Below, piece after piece: positions 1-6,850 of a DNA stretch of 8,337 nucleotides (within the stretch, counting starts at the first letter, position 1; each line of letters starts with the position of its first letter). A program made the translations under genes and the position numbers. Location: NCBI GenBank assembly GCA_949739095.1, contig CATIYX010000377.1, forward strand, positions 1 to 8,337, given 5' to 3'. The notes beneath the pieces were generated by a model, which was given only the letters and a program-made list of their open reading frames with translations, was not told where the DNA came from and made no database searches. The stretch is from an uncultured Clostridia bacterium (GTDB lineage Bacteria > Bacillota > Clostridia > RUG12999).

Positions 1-1363
1 CCCCGCCATTGAGCAGCAGTTTGCTCTGTTTCAGCGCACGACGCACGCGCAACACATCAAAACGGTATTTTGCGTCAATTTGATAGGTCTGCATGGTATC
101 TTTGGGACGCGCAGACAATACTAAAATACGCACATCCGGCTGAAAGTGCCGCAAACCCTCCACAATGGCATATAGCAGCGCATCATCCCCACTGTTGTTG
201 AATCCATAGTATCCTGACAGCACTACATCATAGCGTTTCGTCTCCTGCCGGTCACGCAAAATCGCTTGATAAAGCTGCATATGCGTCTCGGCAAGATGTT
301 CGTTTGAAAAACGTGACACTGCCAGTTCATGCAAATTTTTTCCGAGTTCCTCCCGTAACTGTGGCTGGTCTATCAATTCCAGCAACTTGCGGCTGAGCGC
401 CTCGTCGTCATCACTGGGGACCAGCATACCGGTTTCTCCTTCTAAAATCAAGTCCGGAATACCGCCCACAGCGGAACAAACAGTCGGTTTGCCCATCTTG
501 GCACCTTCCAGCAACACATAGGGAAAGCTTTCACTAAATGATGTCAGCGTGTTGATGTCAATGAAATGGATAAATGAATAGATGTCCTTGATAAAACCCA
601 CAAAATGCACTTTGTCAGTCATACCGTTTTCTTTACAATAGTTTTTCAGGCTGTTTTCCAGCGGACCTTCTCCCGCCAGCACAAATTCCACATCGTCCCG
701 CTGTGCCAGCACCTGTCTTGCCGCCCGCAGAAACATGGCGTGGTTTTTCACTTTGTCAAACCGCCCGATAATACCGACATATACCTTGTCTGGGTCATAG
801 GAAATGCCGCAGCGCGCCGCAAACGCCTCTTTTTCGGCAAATTCACACGGCTTTGAATAGTCCATGCCATTGTAGACCGTGTAAATCTTGTTGGGGGTAA
901 AACCGCGGCGAATCAACATCCGTTTGAACTCGCTGGATACAGCAATATAATAATCCATTTTTTTCAGTGCGCGCTTATTAACCGCCGTATACAGTAGTTT
1001 TTTATACACACCGTCAAAATCCATTAAATAATCGCTGTGCACCGTGGTGACAATCGGCGTGTCCACGCGCCGCTTGAGCTGCCATGCAATGAAATTTGCC
1101 CGCGCGCCATGTGCGTGAATGACGTCATATTGTTCTTTTCGCACCAGTTCTACCAACCTGCCTACCACTGACAAGTCAAAACGGTTCTTTTGCAGTAGCA
1201 GTTCCGTATTGATGTCCCGCTCCAAAATTTCACGGTAAAATACGCCTTCTGTAAAACAGACGATTTTCACATCTGCCTTCTTTTTCAACGCGTCCAGCAA
1301 CGCGAACACGTGCGTTTTTGCGCCTCCTGAATCCCCGCCGCTTATCATATGCAATACTTTCAT
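1..1363 (-). CDS. csaB: GT4 glycosyltransferase fused to CsaB-type polysaccharide pyruvyl transferase (3' end beyond window)
   Basis: The frame is open from the ATG at 1363 to the window edge (454 codons), so the gene is incomplete at its C-terminus. The ATG is preceded by AAAGGAAG at good spacing. Residues 1-370 form a GT-B glycosyltransferase of family 4. The N-terminus MKVLHMISGGDSGGAKTHV carries the glycine-rich donor loop, VIHAHGARAN and TTVHSDY follow, the C-terminal Rossmann half starts near VGIIGRFDKVKN (196-207), and the EX7E motif is E278-E286 in SESFPYVLLEG. From about residue 377 a second domain begins (YDVVLSGYYGFNNSGDDALL, about 378-397). It runs to LLLNGG at the edge, which matches the start of polysaccharide pyruvyl transferases (CsaB). 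CsaB-type enzymes add pyruvate ketals to secondary cell-wall polymers, which anchors SLH-domain proteins. I infer a cytoplasmic bifunctional enzyme that glycosylates and pyruvylates an envelope polymer. Only about 78 residues of the second domain are visible. Confidence 0.88.
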   Translation of the reverse strand, partial: MKVLHMISGGDSGGAKTHVFALLDALKKKADVKIVCFTEGVFYREILERDINTELLLQKNRFDLSVVGRLVELVRKEQYDVIHAHGARANFIAWQLKRRVDTPIVTTVHSDYLMDFDGVYKKLLYTAVNKRALKKMDYYIAVSSEFKRMLIRRGFTPNKIYTVYNGMDYSKPCEFAEKEAFAARCGISYDPDKVYVGIIGRFDKVKNHAMFLRAARQVLAQRDDVEFVLAGEGPLENSLKNYCKENGMTDKVHFVGFIKDIYSFIHFIDINTLTSFSESFPYVLLEGAKMGKPTVCSAVGGIPDLILEGETGMLVPSDDDEALSRKLLELIDQPQLREELGKNLHELAVSRFSNEHLAETHMQLYQAILRDRQETKRYDVVLSGYYGFNNSGDDALLYAIVEGLRHFQPDVRILVLSARPKDTMQTYQIDAKYRFDVLRVRRALKQSKLLLNGG

Positions 1364-1455
1364 TTGTTACTTCCTTTCCGCGTTCCCCACTACCCATGGT
1401 AAAGGGACATACACAAATTTCTCAAGCTGTCCCAAAAACCATTTCCTATCTATGC

Positions 1456-1484
1456 ATTATAATATAATTTTTCCATTTCGTCAA
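1456..1484 (-). promoter_or_regulatory. Sigma-A promoter of the glycosyltransferase gene
   Basis: Read on the minus strand, TTGACG (1484-1479) and TATAAT (1461-1456) are separated by exactly 17 bp, a near-consensus sigma-A promoter. The predicted start near 1449 leaves a leader of about 85 nt before the ATG at 1363. It diverges from the glycosidase promoter. Confidence 0.75.
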
Positions 1485-1493
1485 TCAATTGAC
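1480..1493. promoter_or_regulatory. Inverted repeat overlapping a -35 box, possible operator
   Basis: GTCAATCAATTGAC has perfect 6-bp arms (GTCAAT/ATTGAC) around a 2-bp centre. It overlaps the -35 box of the minus-strand glycosyltransferase promoter and lies about 60 bp upstream of the glycosidase promoter. A repressor bound here would block the -35 box. No regulator gene adjoins it, so its role is only inferred. Confidence 0.3.
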
Positions 1494-1552
1494 AGAGAAT
1501 TGCTTTTTTACGTGGCAAAATAACAAATTTTTGTTTTCTTTTCAAAATGTTC

Positions 1553-1580
1553 TTGCACTCTTTTTATTTTGTGGTATAAT
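1553..1580 (+). promoter_or_regulatory. Extended -10 promoter of the fucosidase-hexosaminidase operon
   Basis: TTGCAC (1553-1558) and TATAAT (1575-1580) are 16 bp apart, with TGG directly before the -10 hexamer (extended -10, TGn). The predicted start near 1587 gives a short leader before the Shine-Dalgarno sequence at 1601. Confidence 0.75.
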
Positions 1581-1600
1581 CATTTTAGCACTTAAACATA

Positions 1601-1606
1601 AAGGAG
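1601..1606 (+). promoter_or_regulatory. Ribosome binding site that decides the fucosidase start
   Basis: AAGGAG lies 7 nt before the ATG at 1614 but only 4 nt before the in-frame TTG at 1611. The ATG at 1614 is therefore preferred, giving MATLKPTEKQ and 405 residues. Confidence 0.7.
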
Positions 1607-1613
1607 AATTTTG

Positions 1614-2831
1614 ATGGCTACTTTAAAACCGACTGAAAAACAACTGGCATTTTTAGACTGGGAATTCGGCGTTTTTTTCCATTTTGGTATCCGCACTTTT
1701 TATGAAGGACACCGCGACTGGGACATGCAGGAAATGCCGCTGGAGGGCTTTTGCCCCACTGCACTGGACTGCGAAAACTGGATTTCCACCATTGCAAAAG
1801 CGGGCGCACGGTATGCCGTTTTGGTCTGCAAGCATCACGACGGATTCGCTAACTGGCCCAGCAAATATACAGATTACTCCGTGGCAAATACCCCTTGGAA
1901 AGATGGCAAAGGCGATGTTGTACGGGACTATGTGGACGCCTGCCGGAAATATGGTTTGAAGGTGGGACTATATTATTCGCCGGCAGAATTCGGCTCCAAA
2001 GGTCAGGATGCCAAAGATTATGATACATATTTTATCAATCAAATCAGTGAACTGCTCACAGGCTATGGCAAAATTGACTATCTCTGGTTTGACGGCTGCG
2101 GTTCAGAAGGGCATACCTATGATACCGAACGTATTGTCGGCGAAATCCGCCGTATGCAGCCGGATATTTTGATTTTTAACATGTGGGACCCCGACACCCG
2201 TTGGGTCGGCAATGAATGCGGCGTTGCAGGACTTGCCAACCGTAATGTGGTAAGCAGTCTCCCCTTCTCTGTCTTGCAGGAAGAAGAGGACGCATTGGAA
2301 GAGGATGTATTTCTGCCGGCAGAGTGCGACTGCACCATGCGCTGGACAAACTGGTTCTATAGCGACGCCGATGAAGATACTGTCAAAAGCGTGGACGAAT
2401 TGGTGGGACTATATGAACTATCTGTTGGCAGCGGCGCAAATCTGCTGATTAACATTGGACCGGACCGCCGCGGTCTGTTGCCTGAAAAAGACGCGGCAAA
2501 TCTGGTTGCGTTTGGCGAAGAAATTCGCCGCCGCTATGCACAGCCGCTTGGCACTCTAGATGGTTTCACCTGCCGGTTTGACCAGCCAACATTGGTGAAT
2601 CAGCTTGTTTTAATGGAAGATTTAAGCAACGGCGAATCCATCTTGGAATTTGAAATTTGGGCAAGTACTACCAAACAAGGTTCAGATATATTGCTGCATA
2701 AAGGACTGGCAGTTGGACACAAACGGATTTGCAAATTTCCTGCTGTCATGACACAGCAGCTAACAGTTAAAGTCATAAAAGCAGACGGCACCCCTAAACT
2801 GACTGGTGCACAAGCTTATTATGTAAAATAA
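1614..2831 (+). CDS. Alpha-L-fucosidase, glycoside hydrolase family 29, cytoplasmic
   Basis: This 405-residue protein should hydrolyse terminal alpha-linked L-fucose with retention of configuration. GH29 signatures are clear: HFGIRTFY near the N-terminus (23-30), KHHDGFANWPSKYTDYSV (73-90), GDVVRDYVDACRKYGLKVGLYYSP (100-123), and YLWFDG (156-161), where D160 is the expected catalytic nucleophile. PAECD (235-239) offers E237 as candidate acid/base, followed by LLINIGPDRRGLLPE (277-291). A short beta-rich tail follows the barrel. There is no signal peptide or membrane segment, so it probably acts inside the cell on imported fucosylated oligosaccharides. The GH20 hexosaminidase follows after 15 bp in the same operon, which suggests host glycans (mucin, Lewis-type or milk oligosaccharides) as source. 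The linkage specificity (alpha-1,2 versus 1,3/4) cannot be told from the sequence. Confidence 0.93.
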   Translation: MATLKPTEKQLAFLDWEFGVFFHFGIRTFYEGHRDWDMQEMPLEGFCPTALDCENWISTIAKAGARYAVLVCKHHDGFANWPSKYTDYSVANTPWKDGKGDVVRDYVDACRKYGLKVGLYYSPAEFGSKGQDAKDYDTYFINQISELLTGYGKIDYLWFDGCGSEGHTYDTERIVGEIRRMQPDILIFNMWDPDTRWVGNECGVAGLANRNVVSSLPFSVLQEEEDALEEDVFLPAECDCTMRWTNWFYSDADEDTVKSVDELVGLYELSVGSGANLLINIGPDRRGLLPEKDAANLVAFGEEIRRRYAQPLGTLDGFTCRFDQPTLVNQLVLMEDLSNGESILEFEIWASTTKQGSDILLHKGLAVGHKRICKFPAVMTQQLTVKVIKADGTPKLTGAQAYYVK

Positions 2832-2846
2832 GGAGGAAACCTCATC

Positions 2847-4724
2847 ATGAAATTTTCATTTCAAGGCGATTTAGCGCCTTTACAAACTGGTCTTTCCTAT
2901 CTCGCACCCACATTAGATGTGCAGCTAGATACTGCCGGAACTCCCGTCCGCGTTCAGCAAGGCGGCAGCGGTTTATCCATTTCTGCTGCAAACGGCGGCT
3001 ATGCCATCACCTATGCTATTCCAAGCGACTTTTTCCGTGCGCTGGCATTGCTCTGCGGTATGTTGCGCGAGGGAAAACCTGTGAGTAATCTATCAGAAGA
3101 GCGCCAGTTCGATTCCTGCGGCGTGATGATTGACTGCTCCCGTAATGCAGTGCTACGTGTGGAAACCGCAAAAGACCTTCTACGCAAAATGGCATGCATG
3201 GGGTTGAATACCGCCATGCTGTACACAGAAGATACCTATGAAATTGACGGGTATCCCTATTTTGGATACCTACGCGGCGCATATACCAAAGAAGAACTGC
3301 GCGAACTGGACAGGTATGCATTGGCGCTCGGCATTGAGCTGATTCCTTGTATCCAAACACTGGGACACTTAGAAATGGCGCTGCACTGGCCTGCCATGGC
3401 GGAAATGCGGGACACCGGCAGAACGCTTTTGGCGGACGAAGAAAAAACGTATCAGCTCATTGAAGCAATGTTCCGCACACTGCGGGAATGCTTCACCACC
3501 AAAAAACTCCATATCGGCATGGATGAAGCGCCGGATATTGGAACAGGTGAACATTTGAGACGTTTTGGCTACGAAGACCAACACACGATTTTGAACCGCC
3601 ATTTGGAGCGAGTTGTCTCCATTGCGGCAACCTATGGATTTGAACCCATGATGTGGAGCGATTTGTTCTTCCGTCTCGGCTCCAAAACGCATACCTACTA
3701 TGACCTTGAAGCGGACGTTCCGGCAGATTTATCCCAAAAGATACCGCAGAATCTTTCCATGGTCTATTGGGATTATTACCATGAAAACGATGCCATGTAT
3801 CGCACGATGATACGCGAGCACCAGAAATTGGGCCGCAATGTTATTTTTGCGGGCGGCATTTGGAAATGGTGCGGCATGGGTATCAATTATGCAAAGACCT
3901 TCCGCACAACTATACCGGCACTGCAGGTTTGTCAGGAAATGGGCATCCGCGATGTGTTTGCAACGATGTGGGGCGACGACGGCGCGGAAGTGGATATTTA
4001 CACAACGCTGCTTGGTTTGCAGCTTTATGCGGAATATAATTATCATAGCGAAGTGGACATGGCGCATTTGAAAGAGCGTTTCCGCCTTTGTCTGGGACTG
4101 GACATGGATGCATTTCTCGCTTTGCAGCTGGACGATTTCCCGCTGGAATCTCTGTCTGGAGAAATTATTGAACATGTCAATGCAACGGTCTCCAAACAAG
4201 TGTTGTATCAAGACCCGCTTTGCGGCCTGTTTGACAAAAATCTGGAAAACATGGATTTGAAGGAGTTCTATCAGGCGAAGCTGGATACATTGACTGCGAT
4301 AGAAACGCCGGAACAATTTGCTGCCCTATTTGCATACCAGCGGCAGCTGCTACGCGTTCTGCTGCTCAAATGCAGCATTGGCACGCAAATCCGCAGCGCT
4401 TATCAGGCAAAGGATATGTCTCGTTTGCAGCAATGCTGCGCGGAATTAGACACTTTGATGCAGGCTGTGGCAGAGCTGGAAGAACGGTTTACCACCGTTT
4501 GGGAAGGCAGCAATAAAATTTTTGGATTGGACCGTGTGCAGCTGCGGTTCGGCGGACTGATGATGCGTCTGCAAGCGGCAAAACGTCGTTTGCAATTGTT
4601 CATCAGCGGCAAAATGGATTCTTTGGAAGAACTGGAGGCACAATTGCTGCCATATGCAGACGGCGGCATTGTCTGCGTACAAAATTATGACAGCATTGCG
4701 TCTGCTTCTTCCAGCGGTGTGTAA
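2847..4724 (+). CDS. Beta-N-acetylhexosaminidase, glycoside hydrolase family 20, cytoplasmic GcnA-like
   Basis: This 625-residue protein should remove terminal beta-linked GlcNAc or GalNAc by substrate-assisted catalysis. An N-terminal beta-rich region (about 1-88) precedes a TIM barrel. The barrel opens with CGVMIDCSRN (91-100; R99 is the likely substrate-binding arginine). IPCIQTLGHLEMALHW (166-181) follows, then the catalytic pair D226-E227 in LHIGMDEAPDIGTG. Later come MMWSDLFFR (268-276), YWDYY (307-311) and the tryptophans of GGIWKWCGMG (336-345). A helical C-terminal part of about 200 residues follows. The length and the lack of a signal peptide resemble the intracellular streptococcal GcnA type (about 627 residues). 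AGGAGG at 2831-2836 overlaps the fucosidase stop codon and lies 10 nt before the ATG, so the two genes are a translationally close operon sharing the promoter at 1553. Confidence 0.9.
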   Translation: MKFSFQGDLAPLQTGLSYLAPTLDVQLDTAGTPVRVQQGGSGLSISAANGGYAITYAIPSDFFRALALLCGMLREGKPVSNLSEERQFDSCGVMIDCSRNAVLRVETAKDLLRKMACMGLNTAMLYTEDTYEIDGYPYFGYLRGAYTKEELRELDRYALALGIELIPCIQTLGHLEMALHWPAMAEMRDTGRTLLADEEKTYQLIEAMFRTLRECFTTKKLHIGMDEAPDIGTGEHLRRFGYEDQHTILNRHLERVVSIAATYGFEPMMWSDLFFRLGSKTHTYYDLEADVPADLSQKIPQNLSMVYWDYYHENDAMYRTMIREHQKLGRNVIFAGGIWKWCGMGINYAKTFRTTIPALQVCQEMGIRDVFATMWGDDGAEVDIYTTLLGLQLYAEYNYHSEVDMAHLKERFRLCLGLDMDAFLALQLDDFPLESLSGEIIEHVNATVSKQVLYQDPLCGLFDKNLENMDLKEFYQAKLDTLTAIETPEQFAALFAYQRQLLRVLLLKCSIGTQIRSAYQAKDMSRLQQCCAELDTLMQAVAELEERFTTVWEGSNKIFGLDRVQLRFGGLMMRLQAAKRRLQLFISGKMDSLEELEAQLLPYADGGIVCVQNYDSIASASSSGV

Positions 4725-4843
4725 ACACTGGAGCGAGACTATGACAGTCCCCTCTTTTCAATGAAAATGGCGTTTAGCAGTCTTAGGTTAGCAATATCTT
4801 CATATGAGAGAGACACAATTCGTTTATATTAATAATAAACCGC

Positions 4844-4870
4844 AGGCGGCTGGGAATTTCCCAGCCGCCT
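4844..4870. terminator. Strong hairpin terminator between convergent genes
   Basis: AGGCGGCTGGGAA and TTCCCAGCCGCCT form a perfect 13-bp inverted repeat around one base, or an 11-bp stem with an AATTT loop. A short TTTGTTG follows on the plus strand, and GCGGTTTATTATT on the minus strand. It lies between the 3' ends of the glycosidase operon and the AbrB-like gene and probably serves both. The 119 bp between the stop codon at 4724 and this hairpin hold no gene that I can see. Confidence 0.75.
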
Positions 4871-4947
4871 TTGTTGCCTGACAATGTTTTTCATACCCGC
4901 TTACACTTTTTTTACCATTACGCGATCTGCTTTTGTCATATTTATTT

Positions 4948-5610
4948 TTATCGAACGACTTTACAAATAATCTGTTCATCTTCAAGGATAAATTCCATTT
5001 CTTCTATATTTTTTGGATACAGACGCTCGAATTCATCAGGCAACTGTATTCTACGCCACGTGTCAATCGATATCTTTTTCTCAAAGTCGCCGGAAAGATA
5101 CAACGTATTGTCTTTGATGATATAGCCGACTGTTTCTTCCAAATTTAACGCTTTGCACATAACTGACGGAATGCTTGTAAAACCGTTTTCAAACACCTGA
5201 CGTATGTATCGCATAGGCGCAATGATTTGCTGCGGCGTTAATGGGATGGTGAGTTTTCCTCTTTCGACAAAATAGCATAACCGATAATGCCGCTCATTCT
5301 CATGAACAATATCATAGTCTGCCGGCATCATTGTTTTTTCCATCTCCAGCAACCCTTTTGACTGACATAGGTCAATATTAAGCAAAATATAGTCATTAAA
5401 CAGAACTGCTTTTACTTCTTCCTGCTCGCTCTGCGCCGGCGTTTGGTTTGCGATGATAATCCCTTCATCTGTTATGCACACCGGTATTTCGTCGCCGACC
5501 TCAAACCCCAAAATGCTTAAATCTCTCGGACTGAGAGGTATGCAACCCACCGCGTCTATACACCCGTCTACAAAGATTCTTTTGTTTTCTAGATTGCAAT
5601 TGTTTTCCAT
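4948..5610 (-). CDS. Protein with repeated AbrB/SpoVT-like (swapped-hairpin) segments, possible transcription regulator
   Basis: This 220-residue protein is not a family I can name. The start is supported by AGGAGG at 5618-5623, 7 nt before the ATG. The N-terminal segment (about 18-55: GCIPLSPRDLSILGFEVGD, then EIPVCITDEGIIIANQ) has the AbrB/MazE pattern of a proline strand, a short helix, a GD turn, then two strands. The pattern recurs at about 141-173 (GFTSIPSVMCKALNL, then TVGYIIKDNTLYLSG) and at 183-219 (TWRRIQLPDEFERL, then IEEMEFILEDEQIICKVV). A partial copy may lie at 117-130 (RGKLTIPLTPQQII). There is no signal peptide or membrane segment. I infer a DNA-binding or regulatory role from the fold-like pattern. 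It diverges from an XRE repressor gene and shares a symmetric operator candidate with it. Single AbrB domains are usually about 50 residues per chain, so several in one chain is unusual. Confidence 0.7.
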   Translation of the reverse strand: MENNCNLENKRIFVDGCIDAVGCIPLSPRDLSILGFEVGDEIPVCITDEGIIIANQTPAQSEQEEVKAVLFNDYILLNIDLCQSKGLLEMEKTMMPADYDIVHENERHYRLCYFVERGKLTIPLTPQQIIAPMRYIRQVFENGFTSIPSVMCKALNLEETVGYIIKDNTLYLSGDFEKKISIDTWRRIQLPDEFERLYPKNIEEMEFILEDEQIICKVVR

Positions 5611-5644
5611 AGAAATTCCTCCTAAATATAACTATTTCTTTTAG

Positions 5645-5673
5645 ATTATATATCAATTATTTTAAAAAGTCAA
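5645..5673 (-). promoter_or_regulatory. Sigma-A promoter of the AbrB-like gene
   Basis: On the minus strand TTGACT (5673-5668) and TATAAT (5650-5645) are 17 bp apart. The predicted start near 5638 leaves a leader of under 30 nt before the ATG at 5610, with AGGAGG inside it. Confidence 0.75.
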
Positions 5674-5708
5674 TGTTGTAGCTAAAATACTTTATGTTCT
5701 ACTACATT
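5672..5708. promoter_or_regulatory. Inverted repeat bridging two divergent -35 boxes, candidate operator
   Basis: AATGTTGTAG (5672-5681) and CTACTACATT (5699-5708) are inverted copies matching at 9 of 10 positions, with 17 bp between them. The left arm overlaps the -35 box of the minus-strand promoter (5668-5673) and the right arm that of the plus-strand promoter (5707-5712). A dimeric repressor, for instance the XRE protein encoded next door, could control both promoters. The spacing is seen directly; the binding is inferred. Confidence 0.5.
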
Positions 5709-5735
5709 CAAATTCAGTTTTTAGATTTATATAAT
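5707..5735 (+). promoter_or_regulatory. Promoter of the first XRE gene
   Basis: TTCAAA (5707-5712) and TATAAT (5730-5735) are 17 bp apart. The -35 box is weak (4 of 6), as expected for a regulated promoter. GAGG at 5754-5757 lies 7 nt before the ATG at 5765. Confidence 0.6.
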
Positions 5736-5764
5736 ATTAGTAGTAATAAAAGTGAGGTAACAAT

Positions 5765-6115
5765 ATGCAGAAAGACAATACATTAAATATAGCTATTGGT
5801 AAAAGAATAAAAGAAATTAGAGTAAAAAGAAATATTTCTCAAGAAGCGTTTGCCGAAAAAATAGGTGTTTGTAGCGGAACTCATGTATCAAATATAGAGC
5901 GTGGTGCCAGTGGTATATCTATTCCAAGGCTTGTAACTATATGTAAAACATTAGATATTAGCGCAGATTATCTATTATTCGGCATTTCACCAAGCGATGT
6001 AGAAACCCCATTACATTATTATTTAAAGCAGTTAACGAATGAACAATCTATTTGTCTTATAGAAATAATAAAGACATATATAAAGGCTTGCGGCATTGAT
6101 GAAGGTAAAGATTAA
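5765..6115 (+). CDS. XRE-family helix-turn-helix transcriptional regulator (paralog 1)
   Basis: This 116-residue protein carries a Cro/C1-type HTH at about residues 11-72. IGKRIKEIRVKRNISQEAFA contains helices 1-2, VCSGTHVSNIERG the recognition helix, and ISIPRLVTICKTLDISADYLLFG the closing helices. A C-terminal helix pair (about 80-112, YYLKQLTNEQ to YIKACGIDE) probably dimerises. It is about 78% identical, by my count, to the protein encoded at 6225, so the two are a tandem duplication. Such small proteins usually repress their own promoter and a neighbour. The symmetric site at 5672-5708 and the divergent AbrB-like gene are the obvious candidate targets. The DNA is AT-rich compared with the glycosidase operon, which suggests acquired accessory DNA. 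Confidence 0.88.
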   Translation: MQKDNTLNIAIGKRIKEIRVKRNISQEAFAEKIGVCSGTHVSNIERGASGISIPRLVTICKTLDISADYLLFGISPSDVETPLHYYLKQLTNEQSICLIEIIKTYIKACGIDEGKD

Positions 6116-6149
6116 AAAACAGTGTTTTATTGTGTGTAAGCAAAAGTAT

Positions 6150-6166
6150 ATATGGTTATACCATAT
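6150..6166. promoter_or_regulatory. Palindrome at the promoter of the second XRE gene, candidate operator
   Basis: ATATGGTTATACCATAT has perfect 6-bp arms (ATATGG/CCATAT) around TTATA and touches the -35 box that starts at 6166. A related half site, ATATGGTATAAAC, lies just after the -10 box (6195-6207). Sites flanking both promoter boxes fit autorepression by the encoded XRE protein. I found no similar site upstream of the first XRE gene. Confidence 0.5.
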
Positions 6167-6194
6167 TCATAATTATGTTTAAATCAAATATAAT
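6166..6194 (+). promoter_or_regulatory. Promoter of the second XRE gene
   Basis: TTCATA (6166-6171) and TATAAT (6189-6194) are 17 bp apart. The -35 box is weak, much as at the first XRE gene. AAGGTGA at 6214-6220 serves as ribosome binding site for the ATG at 6225. Confidence 0.6.
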
Positions 6195-6224
6195 ATATGG
6201 TATAAACAAAAGCAAGGTGATAAT

Positions 6225-6569
6225 ATGCAGAAATGTAATCCATTAAATAAAAGCATCGGTGCAAGAATAAAAGAAATTAGACTAAAAAGGAATATTTCTC
6301 AAGAGAAGTTCGCCGAAAAGATAAGTGTCTCTAATGGAACTCATGTATCAAATATAGAGCGTGGATACAGTGGAATATCTGTTCCCAAACTGATAGATAT
6401 ATGTAGAGCACTAGATATTAACGCAGATTATTTATTATTTGGTACATCTCCTAATGACGTAGAAACAGCACTGCATTATTATCTGAAACAGTTAACAAAC
6501 GAGCAATCACTTTATCTTATGGAAATAATAAAGGCATATATAAAAGCTTGTGGCATTGATGAAATATAA
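6225..6569 (+). CDS. XRE-family helix-turn-helix transcriptional regulator (paralog 2)
   Basis: This 114-residue protein has the same architecture as the gene at 5765: HTH at about 11-72 and a C-terminal helical pair ending in IKACGIDE. The C-terminal half is nearly unchanged between the paralogs (YYLKQLTNEQS is identical), so they may still form mixed dimers. Differences fall partly at the recognition helix (VSNGTHVSNIERGYSG here, VCSGTHVSNIERGASG in paralog 1), which could shift operator preference. It has its own promoter with a palindrome and is followed by a terminator at 6613, so it can be expressed separately from paralog 1. The target is unknown. The toxin cassettes begin about 160 bp downstream, but their promoters lack the ATATGG palindrome. 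Confidence 0.88.
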   Translation: MQKCNPLNKSIGARIKEIRLKRNISQEKFAEKISVSNGTHVSNIERGYSGISVPKLIDICRALDINADYLLFGTSPNDVETALHYYLKQLTNEQSLYLMEIIKAYIKACGIDEI

Positions 6570-6612
6570 CTCTCTCAACATTGTATCATGGACAGATTAA
6601 ACGCCAAAACAT

Positions 6613-6648
6613 AAAAAAAGAGAAAGCGTGTAGACTTTCTCTTTTTTT
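6613..6648. terminator. Bidirectional intrinsic terminator after the XRE genes
   Basis: The arms AAAAAAAGAGAAAG (6613-6626) and CTTTCTCTTTTTTT (6635-6648) pair over 14 bp around an 8-nt loop. A T-run closes the plus-strand side and the A-run gives a U-run on the minus strand. It separates the XRE genes from the leader-distal end of the CRISPR region. Confidence 0.8.
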
Positions 6649-6656
6649 ATTGCTAA

Positions 6657-6689
6657 ACCCCAATCCACGCGACCTGCGAAGGACTCGAC
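6657..6689 (-). CRISPR. Degenerate terminal CRISPR repeat
   Basis: This 33-bp stretch matches the variant repeat at 7748-7780 at 27 of 33 positions by my count. It keeps CAATCCACG, CCTGCGAA and GACTCGAC but has lost the TTT of ATTTC. It is the leftmost repeat. Decay here fits the leader-distal end of an array read on the minus strand. About 37 bp of spacer or decayed half repeat (6690-6726) separates it from cassette A. Confidence 0.65.
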
Positions 6690-6726
6690 TTAGGGGATTC
6701 TGTTTATCAGCTTTTAAATAAACCTG

Positions 6727-6755
6727 TTGACAAAACTTGCATGGTGGTATATAAT
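6727..6755 (+). promoter_or_regulatory. Consensus promoter of small RNA A
   Basis: TTGACA (6727-6732) and TATAAT (6750-6755) are both perfect consensus hexamers separated by 17 bp. Such a strong promoter, stronger than the toxin promoter, is typical for type I antitoxin RNAs. Confidence 0.85.
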
Positions 6756-6760
6756 AAAGG

Positions 6761-6850
6761 CAGATATGAGTGAACCGTTATAAAGACGGTTTGCCACAAA
6801 TTAGGGTTAAGTAACTGCTATCTCGTGGTGGGGAGGGCGGTTACTTTTTT
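6761..6850 (+). ncRNA. Putative antitoxin antisense RNA A
   Basis: The transcript predicted from the promoter at 6727 starts near 6761 and ends at an intrinsic terminator. The terminator stem is GTAACTGC (6811-6818) with GCGGTTAC (6837-6844), followed by six T. The 5' part folds as AACCGT/ACGGTT, with GGCA/TGCC able to close it outside. The RNA is fully complementary to the 3' end of the peptide gene on the other strand (stop codon at 6841-6843) and to its 3' untranslated region. This is the overlapping 3'-end layout of txpA/RatA and bsrG/SR4. It contains only a five-codon open frame, so it is not a mRNA. The exact start is estimated from the -10 box. Confidence 0.75.

Noticed and set aside
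605..856. Plus-strand open frame of 83 codons
   Set aside because: It lies wholly inside the minus-strand glycosyltransferase, which has clear family motifs over the same bases, and it has no ribosome binding site.
1611..1613. TTG as start codon of the fucosidase
   Set aside because: It is only 4 nt from AAGGAG, while the next codon, ATG at 1614, has the normal 7-nt spacing.
4725..4843. Weak inverted repeat GACT/AGTC near 4738 and short open frames after the hexosaminidase
   Set aside because: The stem is only 4 bp and no frame has a ribosome binding site; the strong hairpin at 4844 explains termination.
6768..6787. Five-codon frame ATG AGT GAA CCG TTA TAA in small RNAs A and B
   Set aside because: The start codon is ATA in copies C and D and there is no ribosome binding site, so it is not conserved as coding.
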